A DNA stretch of 64,000 nt from Bacteroidales bacterium (GTDB taxonomy: Bacteria; Bacteroidota; Bacteroidia; Bacteroidales; GWA2-32-17). Both the position numbers and the translations under genes were made by a program. The stretch spans positions 1 through 64,000 of the forward strand of contig JAOAFV010000061.1 of NCBI GenBank assembly GCA_026416095.1. Direction: 5' to 3'. Under the pieces are notes generated by a model, which worked only from the letters and a program-made list of their open reading frames with translations, was not told where the DNA came from and ran no database searches. Positions 18,727-28,298 of this stretch are shown here, in pieces. Positions within the stretch are counted from its first letter, which is position 1, and each line of letters begins with the position of its first letter.

Positions 18727-19419
18727 TTATTCATTAATAATTAACTTAAACCCCTTGGAGTGAACATTTTTAATTTCTAAGTTTGGATCGCTGCTAAGTA
18801 TTTTTCTAAGGCGTGTTATATAAACGTCCATGCTACGGGCGTTGTAGTAGTTTTCTTCGCGCCATATTCTTTTTAAGGCATAGGATCGATCAAGATAAGA
18901 GTCTTTGTGTTGATATAGTAACTCAAGAAGTTCTGTTTCGCGAGTAGTTAGTTTAATTGTTTTAGTGTCGTCGGTAAGTTCTTGCTTTTGAACGTTAAAG
19001 GTAAACTTGCCAAGTTTAATTATATTTTGTGGTTCAGGAATAGTTTTAACTCTTTTTAAAATGGCATCAATTCTGTAAGTTAATTCTTCCATACTAAAAG
19101 GTTTTGTGATATAATCATCGGCACCAATTTTAAAGCCTTCAATAACATCTTGCTTTAGGGTTTTAGCAGAAAGGAAAATAATAGGGACATTAGAATTAAT
19201 GACTTTAATCTCTCGTGCGAGGGTAAAACCATCCATAGCAGGAAGCATAATATCAATAATACAAAGATCGAAGCTTGAATTTTTAAAAGCATTTAGGGCC
19301 GATTCTCCATTAATGTATAAACTTGCATTATAGCCCTTAGAATTAAGATATTCCTGGAGCAATAAACCCAGGTTTTCGTCGTCTTCTACTAATAAAATAT
19401 TAGGTTTAAATTTTTCCAT
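18727..19419 (-). CDS. rprY: OmpR/PhoB-type response regulator (RprY-like)
   Basis: 230 residues: a receiver domain with acidic pocket E12/D13/D14, phosphoacceptor Asp56 (IIDIMLPAMDGF), Lys106 (DDYITKPFS), and an OmpR-type winged-helix DNA-binding domain at the C-terminus (TTRETELLELLYQH, then SMDVYITRLRKIL and GFKLIINE). It begins 4 bases after the sensor-kinase stop codon, so the two form an operon pair. The resemblance to RprY of Bacteroides and Porphyromonas is judged from memory; the gene name is therefore tentative. Confidence 0.9.
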   Translation of the reverse strand: MEKFKPNILLVEDDENLGLLLQEYLNSKGYNASLYINGESALNAFKNSSFDLCIIDIMLPAMDGFTLAREIKVINSNVPIIFLSAKTLKQDVIEGFKIGADDYITKPFSMEELTYRIDAILKRVKTIPEPQNIIKLGKFTFNVQKQELTDDTKTIKLTTRETELLELLYQHKDSYLDRSYALKRIWREENYYNARSMDVYITRLRKILSSDPNLEIKNVHSKGFKLIINE

Positions 19420-19423
19420 AGCT

Positions 19424-20998
19424 TTATTTTTTTTGATGGTTAACTATCGGTAGTATAATTTGAAATTCGCTTCCTTTGTTAAGTTCACTTTTTACTTTAA
19501 CTTCTCCGTTATGTTCTTTAGAAATTAATTTTACATAAGAAAGCCCTATTCCAAAGCCTTTTATATTATGAACATTGCCTGTGGAAACACGGAAAAAAGA
19601 ATCGAAAATATGTTTTTGATCTTTTTTACTTATACCTATTCCATTATCTTTTACTGAAATCACAATTTTATTATCCACATTATATGTTAAAATATTTATT
19701 TGAGGATTCTCTTTACTGTACTTAATAGCATTATCTAAAAGATTTATGATGCAGTTGCTAATGTGCAATTCATCGCCATAAATTGTATCGTTTTGAGCTT
19801 TTAAATCTAATGTTAGTTTGCCGTTTTTACTTTTTACTTGAAATTCAAATATATTGTAAATATTTTTAATAATATCATTTACATTCAACAATTGTTTTTT
19901 AAAATGATACTGGCCTTTTTCAAACAATGCTACTTGCAAAATTTTTTCAACAAGACAATTTAGGCGATTAGATTCTTGTTTTAATATTTCAGAAATTTTT
20001 TTTGTTTTGTTTGCGTCCTGACAAATTGTCGCATCTGAAATCATTTCAGAAGCCAAGATAATAGAAGATAAAGGTGTTTTTAATTCATGGGTCATATTAT
20101 TAACGAATTCTGTTTTCATTTGCGACAATTTTTTTTGTTTAAAAATAACATATACAGTAAAGATAAATGTAAAAATAACAATTAATGCAATAAAAATATT
20201 TATTACGCTCATTAATCCAAAAGATTTATAAATATATTTTTGTTTTTCAGGAAAATATAAAACAAGAAAATTTTGAGTTAAGAAAAAATCTTGTGGAAAT
20301 AGCTCGAATTTGTATATATCGTAATAATTTTCGTTATATTTTGGAGTTTTATAAATAATGTTGCCTTTATCGTCTTTGACAGCATATTCATATTTTAAAT
20401 TTATACCATATTGTTTAAGTGATTTATCGAGTAAGCTAGAAAATGTTTGGTAGTCTACTCTGTTTTTAAAATTATCGTAATAATTAAACATTTTATTAAT
20501 AATCTTTTCAATAAATAATGTTTTATTAGTAAGTCGTTTAACAATTTCTTTGTTAATATTAAAATCATCATTTTTATTATTAGTAAATATAAAATAAGGT
20601 TTATCTTTTTTAATTGTTTTTGAAAAAATTACAGAATCGCCTTTTAGTATGTCTATTTGAGTAGAAGAAATTATTGTATTTGTATCTCTTATACTTATTT
20701 GTCGCTTATCGTAATAAAAATCGTTATTTTTTTCATCTTTTTGTAAGTAACTATAAAAAAAAGGGATATCGCGTACATTATATTTTAGCGAAAAAATTTC
20801 TCGGTTTATTTCTACAACTGTTTCTCTTGCTTCAAGAGATCTATTGAAACTATTAATTGCAGAGGTTACATTTTGATTAAACCTTTCTTCTTGAATTTTA
20901 TATTCTTGCTGTATCCAATATAACTGGTATAAAATTAGTAGCAAAGTAGATGATGAGATTAAAAGAATAATAAACCATATAAGTTTTTTATTAAGCAT
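19424..20998 (-). CDS. rprX: Sensor histidine kinase (RprX-like)
   Basis: 524 residues: N-terminal membrane helix (about 8-27), a periplasmic sensor region of about 230 residues with no domain I recognise, a second membrane helix (about 262-286), then HisKA with His304 in NMTHELKTPLSSI and HATPase_c with N (ISNCIINLLDNAIKYSK), G1 (VKDNGIGIS) and G2 (KGFGIGLSYVKLI) boxes. There is no HAMP domain. Layout and partner match the RprX/RprY pair of Bacteroidales, but the signal is unknown. It lies 21 bases downstream of the aminotransferase-like gene and 4 bases upstream of its response regulator. Confidence 0.9.
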   Translation of the reverse strand: MLNKKLIWFIILLISSSTLLLILYQLYWIQQEYKIQEERFNQNVTSAINSFNRSLEARETVVEINREIFSLKYNVRDIPFFYSYLQKDEKNNDFYYDKRQISIRDTNTIISSTQIDILKGDSVIFSKTIKKDKPYFIFTNNKNDDFNINKEIVKRLTNKTLFIEKIINKMFNYYDNFKNRVDYQTFSSLLDKSLKQYGINLKYEYAVKDDKGNIIYKTPKYNENYYDIYKFELFPQDFFLTQNFLVLYFPEKQKYIYKSFGLMSVINIFIALIVIFTFIFTVYVIFKQKKLSQMKTEFVNNMTHELKTPLSSIILASEMISDATICQDANKTKKISEILKQESNRLNCLVEKILQVALFEKGQYHFKKQLLNVNDIIKNIYNIFEFQVKSKNGKLTLDLKAQNDTIYGDELHISNCIINLLDNAIKYSKENPQINILTYNVDNKIVISVKDNGIGISKKDQKHIFDSFFRVSTGNVHNIKGFGIGLSYVKLISKEHNGEVKVKSELNKGSEFQIILPIVNHQKK

Positions 20999-21019
20999 TA
21001 AAATATTTTATAAAAATTT

Positions 21020-22174
21020 TCACTTATTTTTAGACAAAAACAATGCCAAACAATTAATAAAAACATCAATTTCATAATTTGTGTTAAAAATATTTAACGA
21101 AATTCTTACATAATTATTGCGAAGTGCTGTTATAATTTTGTATTTTTTTAAATATTCAACAAAGTCCTTATTTTTTTTATCAATTAGATTAATAGCTAAA
21201 ATAGCTGAACGTTCGTTATAACGAGCAATGGGGCTTATAATTTCAACATTTTGAAACTTTTTAAGCTTTTTAATAAGGTAATCGGACAAATCGAAAATTC
21301 GTTTTATAATATTTTTACTACCATAATTATCAATAAAATCAAATGTTCTATTAAGAATAAGTTTGTTTTTTATGTTACTACTTCCAAAAGTAAATTGATT
21401 TGCATTTTTATAAAGGTTAAACGGAACATTTTTTCCGGTATGAATAAAATCGTTTGAATTTGAAGTATCTACCGAAAGCCAGCCAGCAATGGGGCTTCTA
21501 AAGTTGTTAAAAAAATTACTATTAAATGCTATCATTGTTCCAATATGAGCACAAAATGTCCATTTATGAAAAGAGCATGTTAATATATCAATATTCATTT
21601 CTTTCATATCAATGTTAAATATAGGAAATGCTTGAGTAGCATTAACAATAAATAATATATTCCTGTCTTTTAAAATTTTCCCAAGTTCTTTTAAATTATG
21701 TCGATAGCCTGTACAATATTGCACATAAGAAATAACGATTGCTTTAGTATTTTTGTCGCACATTGATAGTATATCTTCGTTTAGATATCTGTGATTTTTA
21801 TGTCTTACGTAACGCATTTCAATTCCAAGATATTCAAAAGGTACTGTATTTGAAGGGAATTCTTCTTCAAAACTAACAATATTAAAGTGTTTGTATTTTT
21901 CTTTTAACATTAAGCCTATTAACGACATGGCAAGCGAATTGTTTTCCAGAAAGTTTATATTTTCCCCTTCACAATTGATCATTTTACCAATTCTATGTTT
22001 CAATTCATTTAGTTTTTGAAAATCTTTTTCCCAGTTTATATCGGCCGATAGCAAGTATTCTTTGTAATTGTTCAAAAAAGATTTGTAATTAAACACTGTA
22101 ATAGGACTCATTCCGGCACTTTGAAAATAAATGTATTTCTTTGTAATAGGAAATAGATGCTTTATATTTTTCAT
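21020..22174 (-). CDS. Class-V aminotransferase-fold PLP protein
   Basis: 384 residues with the overall layout of cysteine-desulfurase-like/class-V aminotransferases. The PLP-binding lysine is Lys204 in CSFHKWTFCAHIGT, and an N-terminal YIYFQSAGMSP segment and the GKNVPFNLYKNANQFTFGS region fit the family. At the position that normally holds the Asp pairing with the PLP pyridine nitrogen (VDAxQ), the sequence is VNATQ with Asn178. No loop with a catalytic cysteine of SufS/IscS type is evident, so cysteine desulfurase activity is doubtful. Substrate unknown. It follows the SpoU methyltransferase gene after 1 base and precedes the sensor kinase by 21 bases. Confidence 0.8.
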   Translation of the reverse strand: MKNIKHLFPITKKYIYFQSAGMSPITVFNYKSFLNNYKEYLLSADINWEKDFQKLNELKHRIGKMINCEGENINFLENNSLAMSLIGLMLKEKYKHFNIVSFEEEFPSNTVPFEYLGIEMRYVRHKNHRYLNEDILSMCDKNTKAIVISYVQYCTGYRHNLKELGKILKDRNILFIVNATQAFPIFNIDMKEMNIDILTCSFHKWTFCAHIGTMIAFNSNFFNNFRSPIAGWLSVDTSNSNDFIHTGKNVPFNLYKNANQFTFGSSNIKNKLILNRTFDFIDNYGSKNIIKRIFDLSDYLIKKLKKFQNVEIISPIARYNERSAILAINLIDKKNKDFVEYLKKYKIITALRNNYVRISLNIFNTNYEIDVFINCLALFLSKNK

Positions 22175-22175
22175 T

Positions 22176-22937
22176 TTATAGTTTTTTTCTGAATTTCATT
22201 ATTTCATAAAATATTATTGATGCTGATACAGACACATTTAGCGAATCAAAAACGTTATCTTTATGTGATGGTATATAAATAGTATCGTGTACATATTTAA
22301 AAATTTCTTTATTAACTCCCTTCGACTCGTTACCAACAACTAATATACCATAACTTTTAAAATTACAATAATCATTAAGCGATTTACCCTGAAGGTGAGC
22401 CACATAGATTGGAATATCATTTTTGATATTTTTAATTAATTCAATATAATTTTTACATTCAAAAACATTAATTTTTGCAATGGCCCCCATCGAAGCTTGT
22501 ATGAGTTTAGGGTTATATAAATCTACAGAATTTTCGCTCAATATAACATAATCAATACCAAACCACAAAGCCGACCGTATTATTGTTCCGGCATTTCCGG
22601 GGTCTTGAATATCGGCTAAAATAACTCCCCATTTATTTTTGTATTCTTCTGCATTAAAAATTACTTTCTTTTGTTTAAATATCCCTATAATAGGTTGAGG
22701 CGTAACTTGCGTTGATAATTTTTTTATATTGTCATAGTTAGTAATTATTAAGTTATTATTATAAAAACAATTGTCTTTACACCATTGTTCTGTTGATACA
22801 GCAAAAACAAGTTCCCACCCAGCATTGAAAAATTCTTTGAAAACTTTTGTTCCTTCAGCTATGAAAAGCCCTTCTTTTTTGCGATACTTTTTCTGATAAA
22901 GTTGTTTTATAATTTTAACTTTACTTTTACTAAGCAT
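22176..22937 (-). CDS. SpoU/TrmH-family RNA 2'-O-methyltransferase
   Basis: 253 residues from the ATG at 22937; an in-frame TTG at 22946 lies inside the previous gene and is not preferred. The N-terminal domain is the substrate-binding type (LYQKKYRKKEGLFIAEGTKV). The C-terminal SPOUT domain has the three motifs: ILADIQDPGNAGTIIRSA (motif 1), VVGNESKGVNKE (motif 2) and IPSHKDNVFDSLNVSVSASI (motif 3), which form the knotted SAM site. Length and N-domain suggest an rRNA ribose methyltransferase similar to RlmB or TsnR-type enzymes; the target nucleotide cannot be read. It is 2 bases after the DUF4468 gene. Confidence 0.92.
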   Translation of the reverse strand: MLSKSKVKIIKQLYQKKYRKKEGLFIAEGTKVFKEFFNAGWELVFAVSTEQWCKDNCFYNNNLIITNYDNIKKLSTQVTPQPIIGIFKQKKVIFNAEEYKNKWGVILADIQDPGNAGTIIRSALWFGIDYVILSENSVDLYNPKLIQASMGAIAKINVFECKNYIELIKNIKNDIPIYVAHLQGKSLNDYCNFKSYGILVVGNESKGVNKEIFKYVHDTIYIPSHKDNVFDSLNVSVSASIIFYEIMKFRKKL

Positions 22938-22939
22938 TT

Positions 22940-23488
22940 CTACCAATTGTCGGTTTTTTTATTCTCTTTCTTTTTCATATATTGTTCATAATTATCTATA
23001 AGCGATTTCATTTCTTTGTCAATTTGTTCTAGGTAAAAATAGTTTTTGGGAGTAAAGTAAACCGACGATTTATCGAGCCAACGTTCCAACGGAAAATAAG
23101 ATGTTTCTTTTAAGTTAAAGTCGGTTAGTGTAATTTTGGTTTTATTATCTTTAAATTGTGTAATTATTGTATATTGTACTATACCTTTCATTGATTGAAT
23201 TCCCTTTTTGTCGGGTGGATTAAGAATCCTAATCTGATGTTTTCCAGTAATTTTATATTCACTTTTGTTTTCTTCTCTTATTACACCAGAAGGATTTTTA
23301 AAGTAATAAAAATACCATTGTCTACCTTTCCTATAAAGAGAATCTTTATTTGCACCAGCAACTTCAATAACTTTGCTATATGTTATAAGTTTGGTAGAAG
23401 AATCTATAGGAACGTTAATCTCTTTATATTCTTGTGAATGTATTTTAAGATAAGCCATTAAAACTATGAGTATAACTACTTTGTTCAT
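22940..23488 (-). CDS. DUF4468 domain protein, secreted
   Basis: 182 residues from the ATG at 23488 (the TTG at 23494 is less likely). A signal peptide (NKVVILIVLMAYLKIHS) is followed by a domain typical of DUF4468: a VAGANKDSLYRKGRQWYFYY segment and strands ending with a lysine-rich tail. These Bacteroidota proteins have a TBP-like fold, are presumed periplasmic or surface located, and have no known role. It is the first gene of the six-gene minus-strand run that ends with aroC. Confidence 0.75.
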   Translation of the reverse strand: MNKVVILIVLMAYLKIHSQEYKEINVPIDSSTKLITYSKVIEVAGANKDSLYRKGRQWYFYYFKNPSGVIREENKSEYKITGKHQIRILNPPDKKGIQSMKGIVQYTIITQFKDNKTKITLTDFNLKETSYFPLERWLDKSSVYFTPKNYFYLEQIDKEMKSLIDNYEQYMKKKENKKTDNW

Positions 23489-23513
23489 AAACAATCTTAT
23501 TTTATTGTATTTG

Positions 23514-23521
23514 CAAAGGTA
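23514..23521 (-). promoter_or_regulatory. -7 element for the DUF4468-to-aroC operon
   Basis: On the minus strand the sequence is TACCTTTG, a full match to the TAnnTTTG consensus, 25 bases before the ATG at 23488. A TTTA (one mismatch to TTTG) lies 19 bases further upstream at 23541-23544, giving a near-consensus pair. Confidence 0.55.
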
Positions 23522-23709
23522 TATAAAATTAGTTTTTTTGTAAAATATATTCTCATAAATGTTAATAAATTTTAGTTTATATTAATTTAAGAACAAAAAA
23601 TTTGTATTCAATTTTTGAGCATTTTTTTAAGAATAAACAAATAAAGAAATTCATAACTATTGTTTTATTCTTTAATTTGGAACATTTAAGATTTAGATCG
23701 TTGCAAAAC

Positions 23710-23803
23710 CTTTTGTAAAGTCTCATAGTATTTTGGAAAATATTGATTTTCAATTATATTTAATCGTAAAAAAATTATTTTCAGCTAGTTTTGCAAAGGT
23801 CAC
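23710..23803 (-). repeat. 94-bp dispersed repeat, copy B
   Basis: Reverse-complement partner of 12420-12513, same length, about 85% identical by hand alignment, with an unchanged TATAATTGAAAATCAATA core. It sits 171 bases beyond the 3' end of the DUF262 cassette and upstream of the DUF4468 promoter. On the minus strand the unit begins GTGACCTTTGCAAAAC and ends CTTTACAAAAG. Confidence 0.8.
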
Positions 23804-23974
23804 ACAATATTATTTAAAAATACAAAAGTTAAAAAATAATTTAAATAATTCTGACAACTTATAAATAGTTTACCAATTTTAATGTTTTAAAATAATTCTA
23901 ACTTGCAAAACAAACCATTCTTTCGAGAAAATACAAGCCTTTTTAACTTACGATGTTTTATAAATGAAACAAGT

Positions 23975-26509
23975 TTATTTTATATTTATTTTGTTTGAAT
24001 TAATTCGTTTGATTAAAGATTTAATTGTATCATACAATTTTTTGTAATCTGTTCCTAACATAAAACCATTCTCAAATTCTTCAAAACCACAATCTTTTAA
24101 AATAGAAGATATAAATTTAACATCTTCGTCTCCTAAACGTGATAGCTTAAAATCAATAACAAAATTTTTATTCTTAAAAATTAAATACAAATATTTTTCA
24201 TTATTATTTTCTACTTTATTATTATATAAAATTTTTATTCCTGGATAATCCTCTATACTTCTTACCTTGTTATAAATAAATTGATCGTGCTCATCATATT
24301 CGTTATTAATAAATTTTTCAGAAGTAGACAAGTATTTTATGAAAAAGTAGGAGGTGTACAATTCGGCATGATATTGATTACTTTGAGAAGCACAATAAAG
24401 ACGTATATTATCTTTGCTTTCAAATCTGATAAAACCATATTTACAAAAACTAATAAGCTCTGCATTGTTTATAAAATAATCTCTCCAATCTTCAAGTTTA
24501 TCTTTTCTTTTATTTATAATATTTTCTAAAGCTTTTTTAACATTTTCTACTTTGCTTATATCTAAAGAATTTTCTTTGCTGAAACTTATTATATCGTCAA
24601 ATACTTCTTTAACAAATAAACGCTTATTTTTCATTTGAATATTATCTTCCACCCTTAAAAGTCTTTTCCACGAATGATCCCTTTTTATGTGATACCAAAC
24701 AACATTTGATGACAACAAATTTTTTCTAAAAGAAGAAGCTTCTGTAAGATAATCGCCTTTAACTAAAACTGCTCTTTCAAATATATAGTTTTCATTGTTT
24801 TTTCTATTTTCATAACTTTCGTCGAAAATGATTTTAGCAATAGTAGCATAATTGCGAAATTTTTCATAATAATCATCGTCTAATTCTTTTCCCCAATTTA
24901 AATTTCTATTTTTACTATAGTACTCCCATATACCTGAAAATTCAAGAATAAATCCAATTTGACCATTAAAGTAACGATGTTGTTCAGTTTCTTCGACTAG
25001 TTTTTTCCAACGTTCATTCCTAGATATTAAATGTGCCTTAATTCTTTCTTCGGTAATTTGCCAAGAAGAAAATTCAGTTATTTTATTATTTTCATTCTTA
25101 AGGTATTCCAATATATCGTTATTTAGTAACTTGTCTAATATATCTTTTAACATTTTTATAGCCCTTGCATATTCAAAAACAGATTCTATTCTTGAGTTAT
25201 CTCCATGAGATAAATTATGAACAACTCGTATCCATTGACTTAATTTATTTTTATCAAAATTTAACTTAGTTTTCATTAAAAAACTTAAATAGGCATAAAA
25301 CATTAACCTTTTATGATAGCTCTTAAAATTATTTTTAATAACTTCATCGATAAAAGTATTTTTTTCGTCAAAATAAAAAGCATAGTCATTATCAAGTTGT
25401 TCTATGTTAGATTTAGTAATAATATCTAATGCATCAATTAAATAATTAATTCTATCTTTTATTATTTCATCTTTGTCATTTATTTCTGCAGGAAGAATTT
25501 CCACCTCTTGATATTTATATAATGATATATCTTGAAAGCTTTGTAAAAGTAAGTTTAAAATATTATAATTCACATAAATATCATAGAATTCTTCATTTTC
25601 AATATAGTGGTGCGTTAAAACAACTCTAAAAAAATTCATTAATTCATCGTCAAATAAGTTATTTTGTGTATTTCTAAATTTCCAAAAAAAATCAGCCCAC
25701 TCTGTATCTATTTTATATGAAAAATATTTAGAAACCTCTATTTCTTTGCCATCAAGCTGCTTTTTACATTTTATTTTACTTAAATAACCTTCAAATTGAG
25801 CTTTAAAATTTTCAAAATTTGTTAATAATCTTCCTCTTGAGTTCATTCTAATATACAAATCATCAGACAAATGAAAATCCATAAGATTTAAAAACTTAAA
25901 TGTTATAATAGGATTTTCGTCTTGCAATAAAAGTTCAAAAAAGTGCTTACTATCTTTAAACTTTTTATGAATACTATCGAGCATTACTAAAACACCCTGA
26001 ATAGTAGAATCATAATTCCATGACAAATGATACCACGAACAATTTTTTATTATGCTTGATAACGAATTATTTTCTAATTCTTTTAAATCAAATTGAAATT
26101 TTACAATTTCATTAAAAAAATCTGTTGAACTAATCCGTGTTTCGTAAATAAATCTTGATTTATTATTATCTTGAATTGCTTTTTTAAACGCTTCCTTAAG
26201 TTTGTTATTATCAGATATGTTATATAAGTACCAATGTAATAAAAATAAAGTTGTTAACCTTTGTTGGCCATCTAGTGGTATAAATTCACTATCATTATTT
26301 CTTAAATAACCATAAATGAAATCCAAATCTCTATAAGGTATTTCTTCATCCAAATACACATACAAGGCATTTAAAAAATTTTCTCTAATTTCTTTCTCTT
26401 TTTCTCTTCCTTGGGCATAATCTCGCTGAATTATTGGTATTAAAATTTTATATCTTCTAATAAGTTGATAAAAAGTTAATGTTTCACCAGATTTAATATT
26501 ATGTTCCAT
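23975..26509 (-). CDS. DUF262 protein, large partner (844 aa)
   Basis: 844 residues. The N-terminus is a DUF262 (ParB/Srx-like NTPase) domain: IPIIQRDYAQGR at about 28-39 and PLDGQQRLTTLFLLHWYLY with Asp80, followed by the family's YIRMNSRGRLLTNFENFKAQ segment near 220. The remaining C-terminal about 450 residues are mixed helix, rich in K, E, N and Y, and I see no HNH/DUF1524 motif or other known domain. DUF262 is the GmrS-type domain of modification-dependent restriction systems (GmrSD, BrxU, SspE). The gene begins 13 bases after its 591-residue DUF262 partner, so the two are surely co-expressed. The function as an anti-phage module is an inference. Confidence 0.85.
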   Translation of the reverse strand: MEHNIKSGETLTFYQLIRRYKILIPIIQRDYAQGREKEKEIRENFLNALYVYLDEEIPYRDLDFIYGYLRNNDSEFIPLDGQQRLTTLFLLHWYLYNISDNNKLKEAFKKAIQDNNKSRFIYETRISSTDFFNEIVKFQFDLKELENNSLSSIIKNCSWYHLSWNYDSTIQGVLVMLDSIHKKFKDSKHFFELLLQDENPIITFKFLNLMDFHLSDDLYIRMNSRGRLLTNFENFKAQFEGYLSKIKCKKQLDGKEIEVSKYFSYKIDTEWADFFWKFRNTQNNLFDDELMNFFRVVLTHHYIENEEFYDIYVNYNILNLLLQSFQDISLYKYQEVEILPAEINDKDEIIKDRINYLIDALDIITKSNIEQLDNDYAFYFDEKNTFIDEVIKNNFKSYHKRLMFYAYLSFLMKTKLNFDKNKLSQWIRVVHNLSHGDNSRIESVFEYARAIKMLKDILDKLLNNDILEYLKNENNKITEFSSWQITEERIKAHLISRNERWKKLVEETEQHRYFNGQIGFILEFSGIWEYYSKNRNLNWGKELDDDYYEKFRNYATIAKIIFDESYENRKNNENYIFERAVLVKGDYLTEASSFRKNLLSSNVVWYHIKRDHSWKRLLRVEDNIQMKNKRLFVKEVFDDIISFSKENSLDISKVENVKKALENIINKRKDKLEDWRDYFINNAELISFCKYGFIRFESKDNIRLYCASQSNQYHAELYTSYFFIKYLSTSEKFINNEYDEHDQFIYNKVRSIEDYPGIKILYNNKVENNNEKYLYLIFKNKNFVIDFKLSRLGDEDVKFISSILKDCGFEEFENGFMLGTDYKKLYDTIKSLIKRINSNKINIK

Positions 26510-26522
26510 AAAACTAAAAATT

Positions 26523-28298
26523 TTAAGATAAAAATTCTTTTAATGTTTCTTTAATTGCATTTAAATAATCTTCTGCATCTTCGTTTGTCCAATAAATGTA
26601 ATTCTTTGGTTTTCTCGAATAGTACTTTAAAAATAAGTTTTTTGTAGCAATAGGTATAAACTTACCTTTTTTATCGTTTTCTATAATTTTCATTCTTTTT
26701 ATTGCAAAAAAAGAATTTCCATAACTTCTATTAGTTTCTGCGTCCAATAAAGCAAGATTTGAAATATTATCAACAAATGAATCATCTTCTTCATGAAAAT
26801 ATTTTCTGGCCATATTAAATAAAGATTCAAATTCGATATTGTTTATTTTTTCATCATTTTGCATTTGCTTAATTTTTTTCAGAATCTCTTTTTTTGATTC
26901 TTCATTTTCTTTTTCTATATCTTCATCGGTTACCATATCAGAATCTATTAAAAAGAGTGCTAAATCTTTTAAAAACTCTCTTTGTTTTTTTTCGCTTGTT
27001 ATAAACTTATCTGATCTTGAACGTACGTGCTCAATTTCAAAATTAGCATTTTTGTAATGACTAAAAGAAAATGATAATGCAAAATTTCCTGAATTTATTA
27101 TTGTTTGAATATTAAACAGTAACAAAATTTTTTTTACTTTCGAAGTTCCATAAGTTAATTCTACTAATTTCTCTTCTGTGCAATTTATTAATTCTTTTAT
27201 TTTTTTCTTTAAACAATCTCTAAATTCATTCTTTGTTTTGTTTTTGTATTCTTCTATTATTTCATTTATTGAATACTCACACGTAATTAAATATCCTATG
27301 TAATGATAAAACTCAAAATCATTGAACCATTCTTCCAAAATTAAATAATGACTCTTTATATACCACCATATGTCGTCGATATTTTCCTTTTCATTTACTA
27401 ACTTACTATAAAAAAATAAAAAAGTATAATAATGGTCACTAGTTTTATTCTTCTTTGAAATTAAATCTAAAATATATTCTATTCGAACATCATATTTTTT
27501 ATCTGTGCCATTATAAATAAAATACCAAAAATTATCATTTTGCAACGATTTTTCTATAGAATACCATTCTGTTGCAATTTGTATTTGTTTAATATTAACA
27601 ACATTTTCTGGAAAATTTTGACTTTTTAAAAGAAGTGCCTTCACGAGTTCAGCGTTTGTTAATGGAATTTTACCAATGTTTAAACGAGTGAAAATATCAA
27701 CAACATTTTTACTTGAATCATTAATTTCATACCAAATAACCACAACAGGGTGAGAAGTGGGTTCGTTTAACTCACCCAAAAATACTTGTAAAAATTGTTC
27801 CTTTTTATTTCTGTTTAAATTAGAAAACCATTTTTCAATAACTTTAAATGCTTCATTAATAAAGTAAAAATCAATATTATCGTTTTGTTTATTTTGATAC
27901 TCAATTTCTGTAATATTTTGCAAAAATTCTTCACTTTTAGGTCGAGTAACATATTTTATTGTAAATTTTTCTTTAAAGTATACATCTTGAAGAGTACTTT
28001 TTAAATGAAATTTTTCAATAAAAGATAAAATTAAATGTATAGTTGTTAATCTTTGCTGACCATCTATAACTTCATAAGCTCTATTTGTTTTCTTAACCAC
28101 AATAGGTTGCAAACAATAAAACTCACCTTGCTTTTTATTTTCTTTTCTTGTAAAATCCCAGATATCATTTAATAATTGCTCTACTTCACTTTTTGTCCAT
28201 CTAAAACCTCTTTGATACGAAGGTATAACAAAATTATAACCTAGCAAGTCAAATATAGATTTTAGCTCAAGGTTTGTTATACTGGCACAATTATTCAT
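26523..28298 (-). CDS. DUF262 + DUF1524 (HNH-like) protein, 591 aa
   Basis: 591 residues. The N-terminal DUF262 domain has IPSYQRGFRWTKSEVEQLL at about 25-43 and VIDGQQRLTTIHLIL with Asp79, then VDIFTRLNIGKIPLTNAELV, the family's second conserved block. The C-terminal part has DUF1524/HNH-like signs: His424 in NFEIEHVRSRSDKF, later ISNLALLDAETNRSYGN and FAIKRMKII, which fits the H-N-N pattern of GmrD-type nucleases. The proline of the usual EHxxP motif is replaced. It is the first gene of a two-gene cassette with the 844-residue DUF262 protein downstream. A plausible role is DNA restriction of modified or phage DNA; substrate unknown. Confidence 0.86.
   Translation of the reverse strand: MNNCASITNLELKSIFDLLGYNFVIPSYQRGFRWTKSEVEQLLNDIWDFTRKENKKQGEFYCLQPIVVKKTNRAYEVIDGQQRLTTIHLILSFIEKFHLKSTLQDVYFKEKFTIKYVTRPKSEEFLQNITEIEYQNKQNDNIDFYFINEAFKVIEKWFSNLNRNKKEQFLQVFLGELNEPTSHPVVVIWYEINDSSKNVVDIFTRLNIGKIPLTNAELVKALLLKSQNFPENVVNIKQIQIATEWYSIEKSLQNDNFWYFIYNGTDKKYDVRIEYILDLISKKNKTSDHYYTFLFFYSKLVNEKENIDDIWWYIKSHYLILEEWFNDFEFYHYIGYLITCEYSINEIIEEYKNKTKNEFRDCLKKKIKELINCTEEKLVELTYGTSKVKKILLLFNIQTIINSGNFALSFSFSHYKNANFEIEHVRSRSDKFITSEKKQREFLKDLALFLIDSDMVTDEDIEKENEESKKEILKKIKQMQNDEKINNIEFESLFNMARKYFHEEDDSFVDNISNLALLDAETNRSYGNSFFAIKRMKIIENDKKGKFIPIATKNLFLKYYSRKPKNYIYWTNEDAEDYLNAIKETLKEFLS

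Larger units (their letters stand above)
23489..23974. other. Intergenic region between DUF262 cassette and DUF4468 gene
   Basis: 486 bases with no supportable gene. It holds a -7 element at 23514-23521 for the minus-strand operon starting at 23488, and copy B of the 94-bp dispersed repeat at 23710-23803. The remainder is plain AT-rich sequence. Confidence 0.7.
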
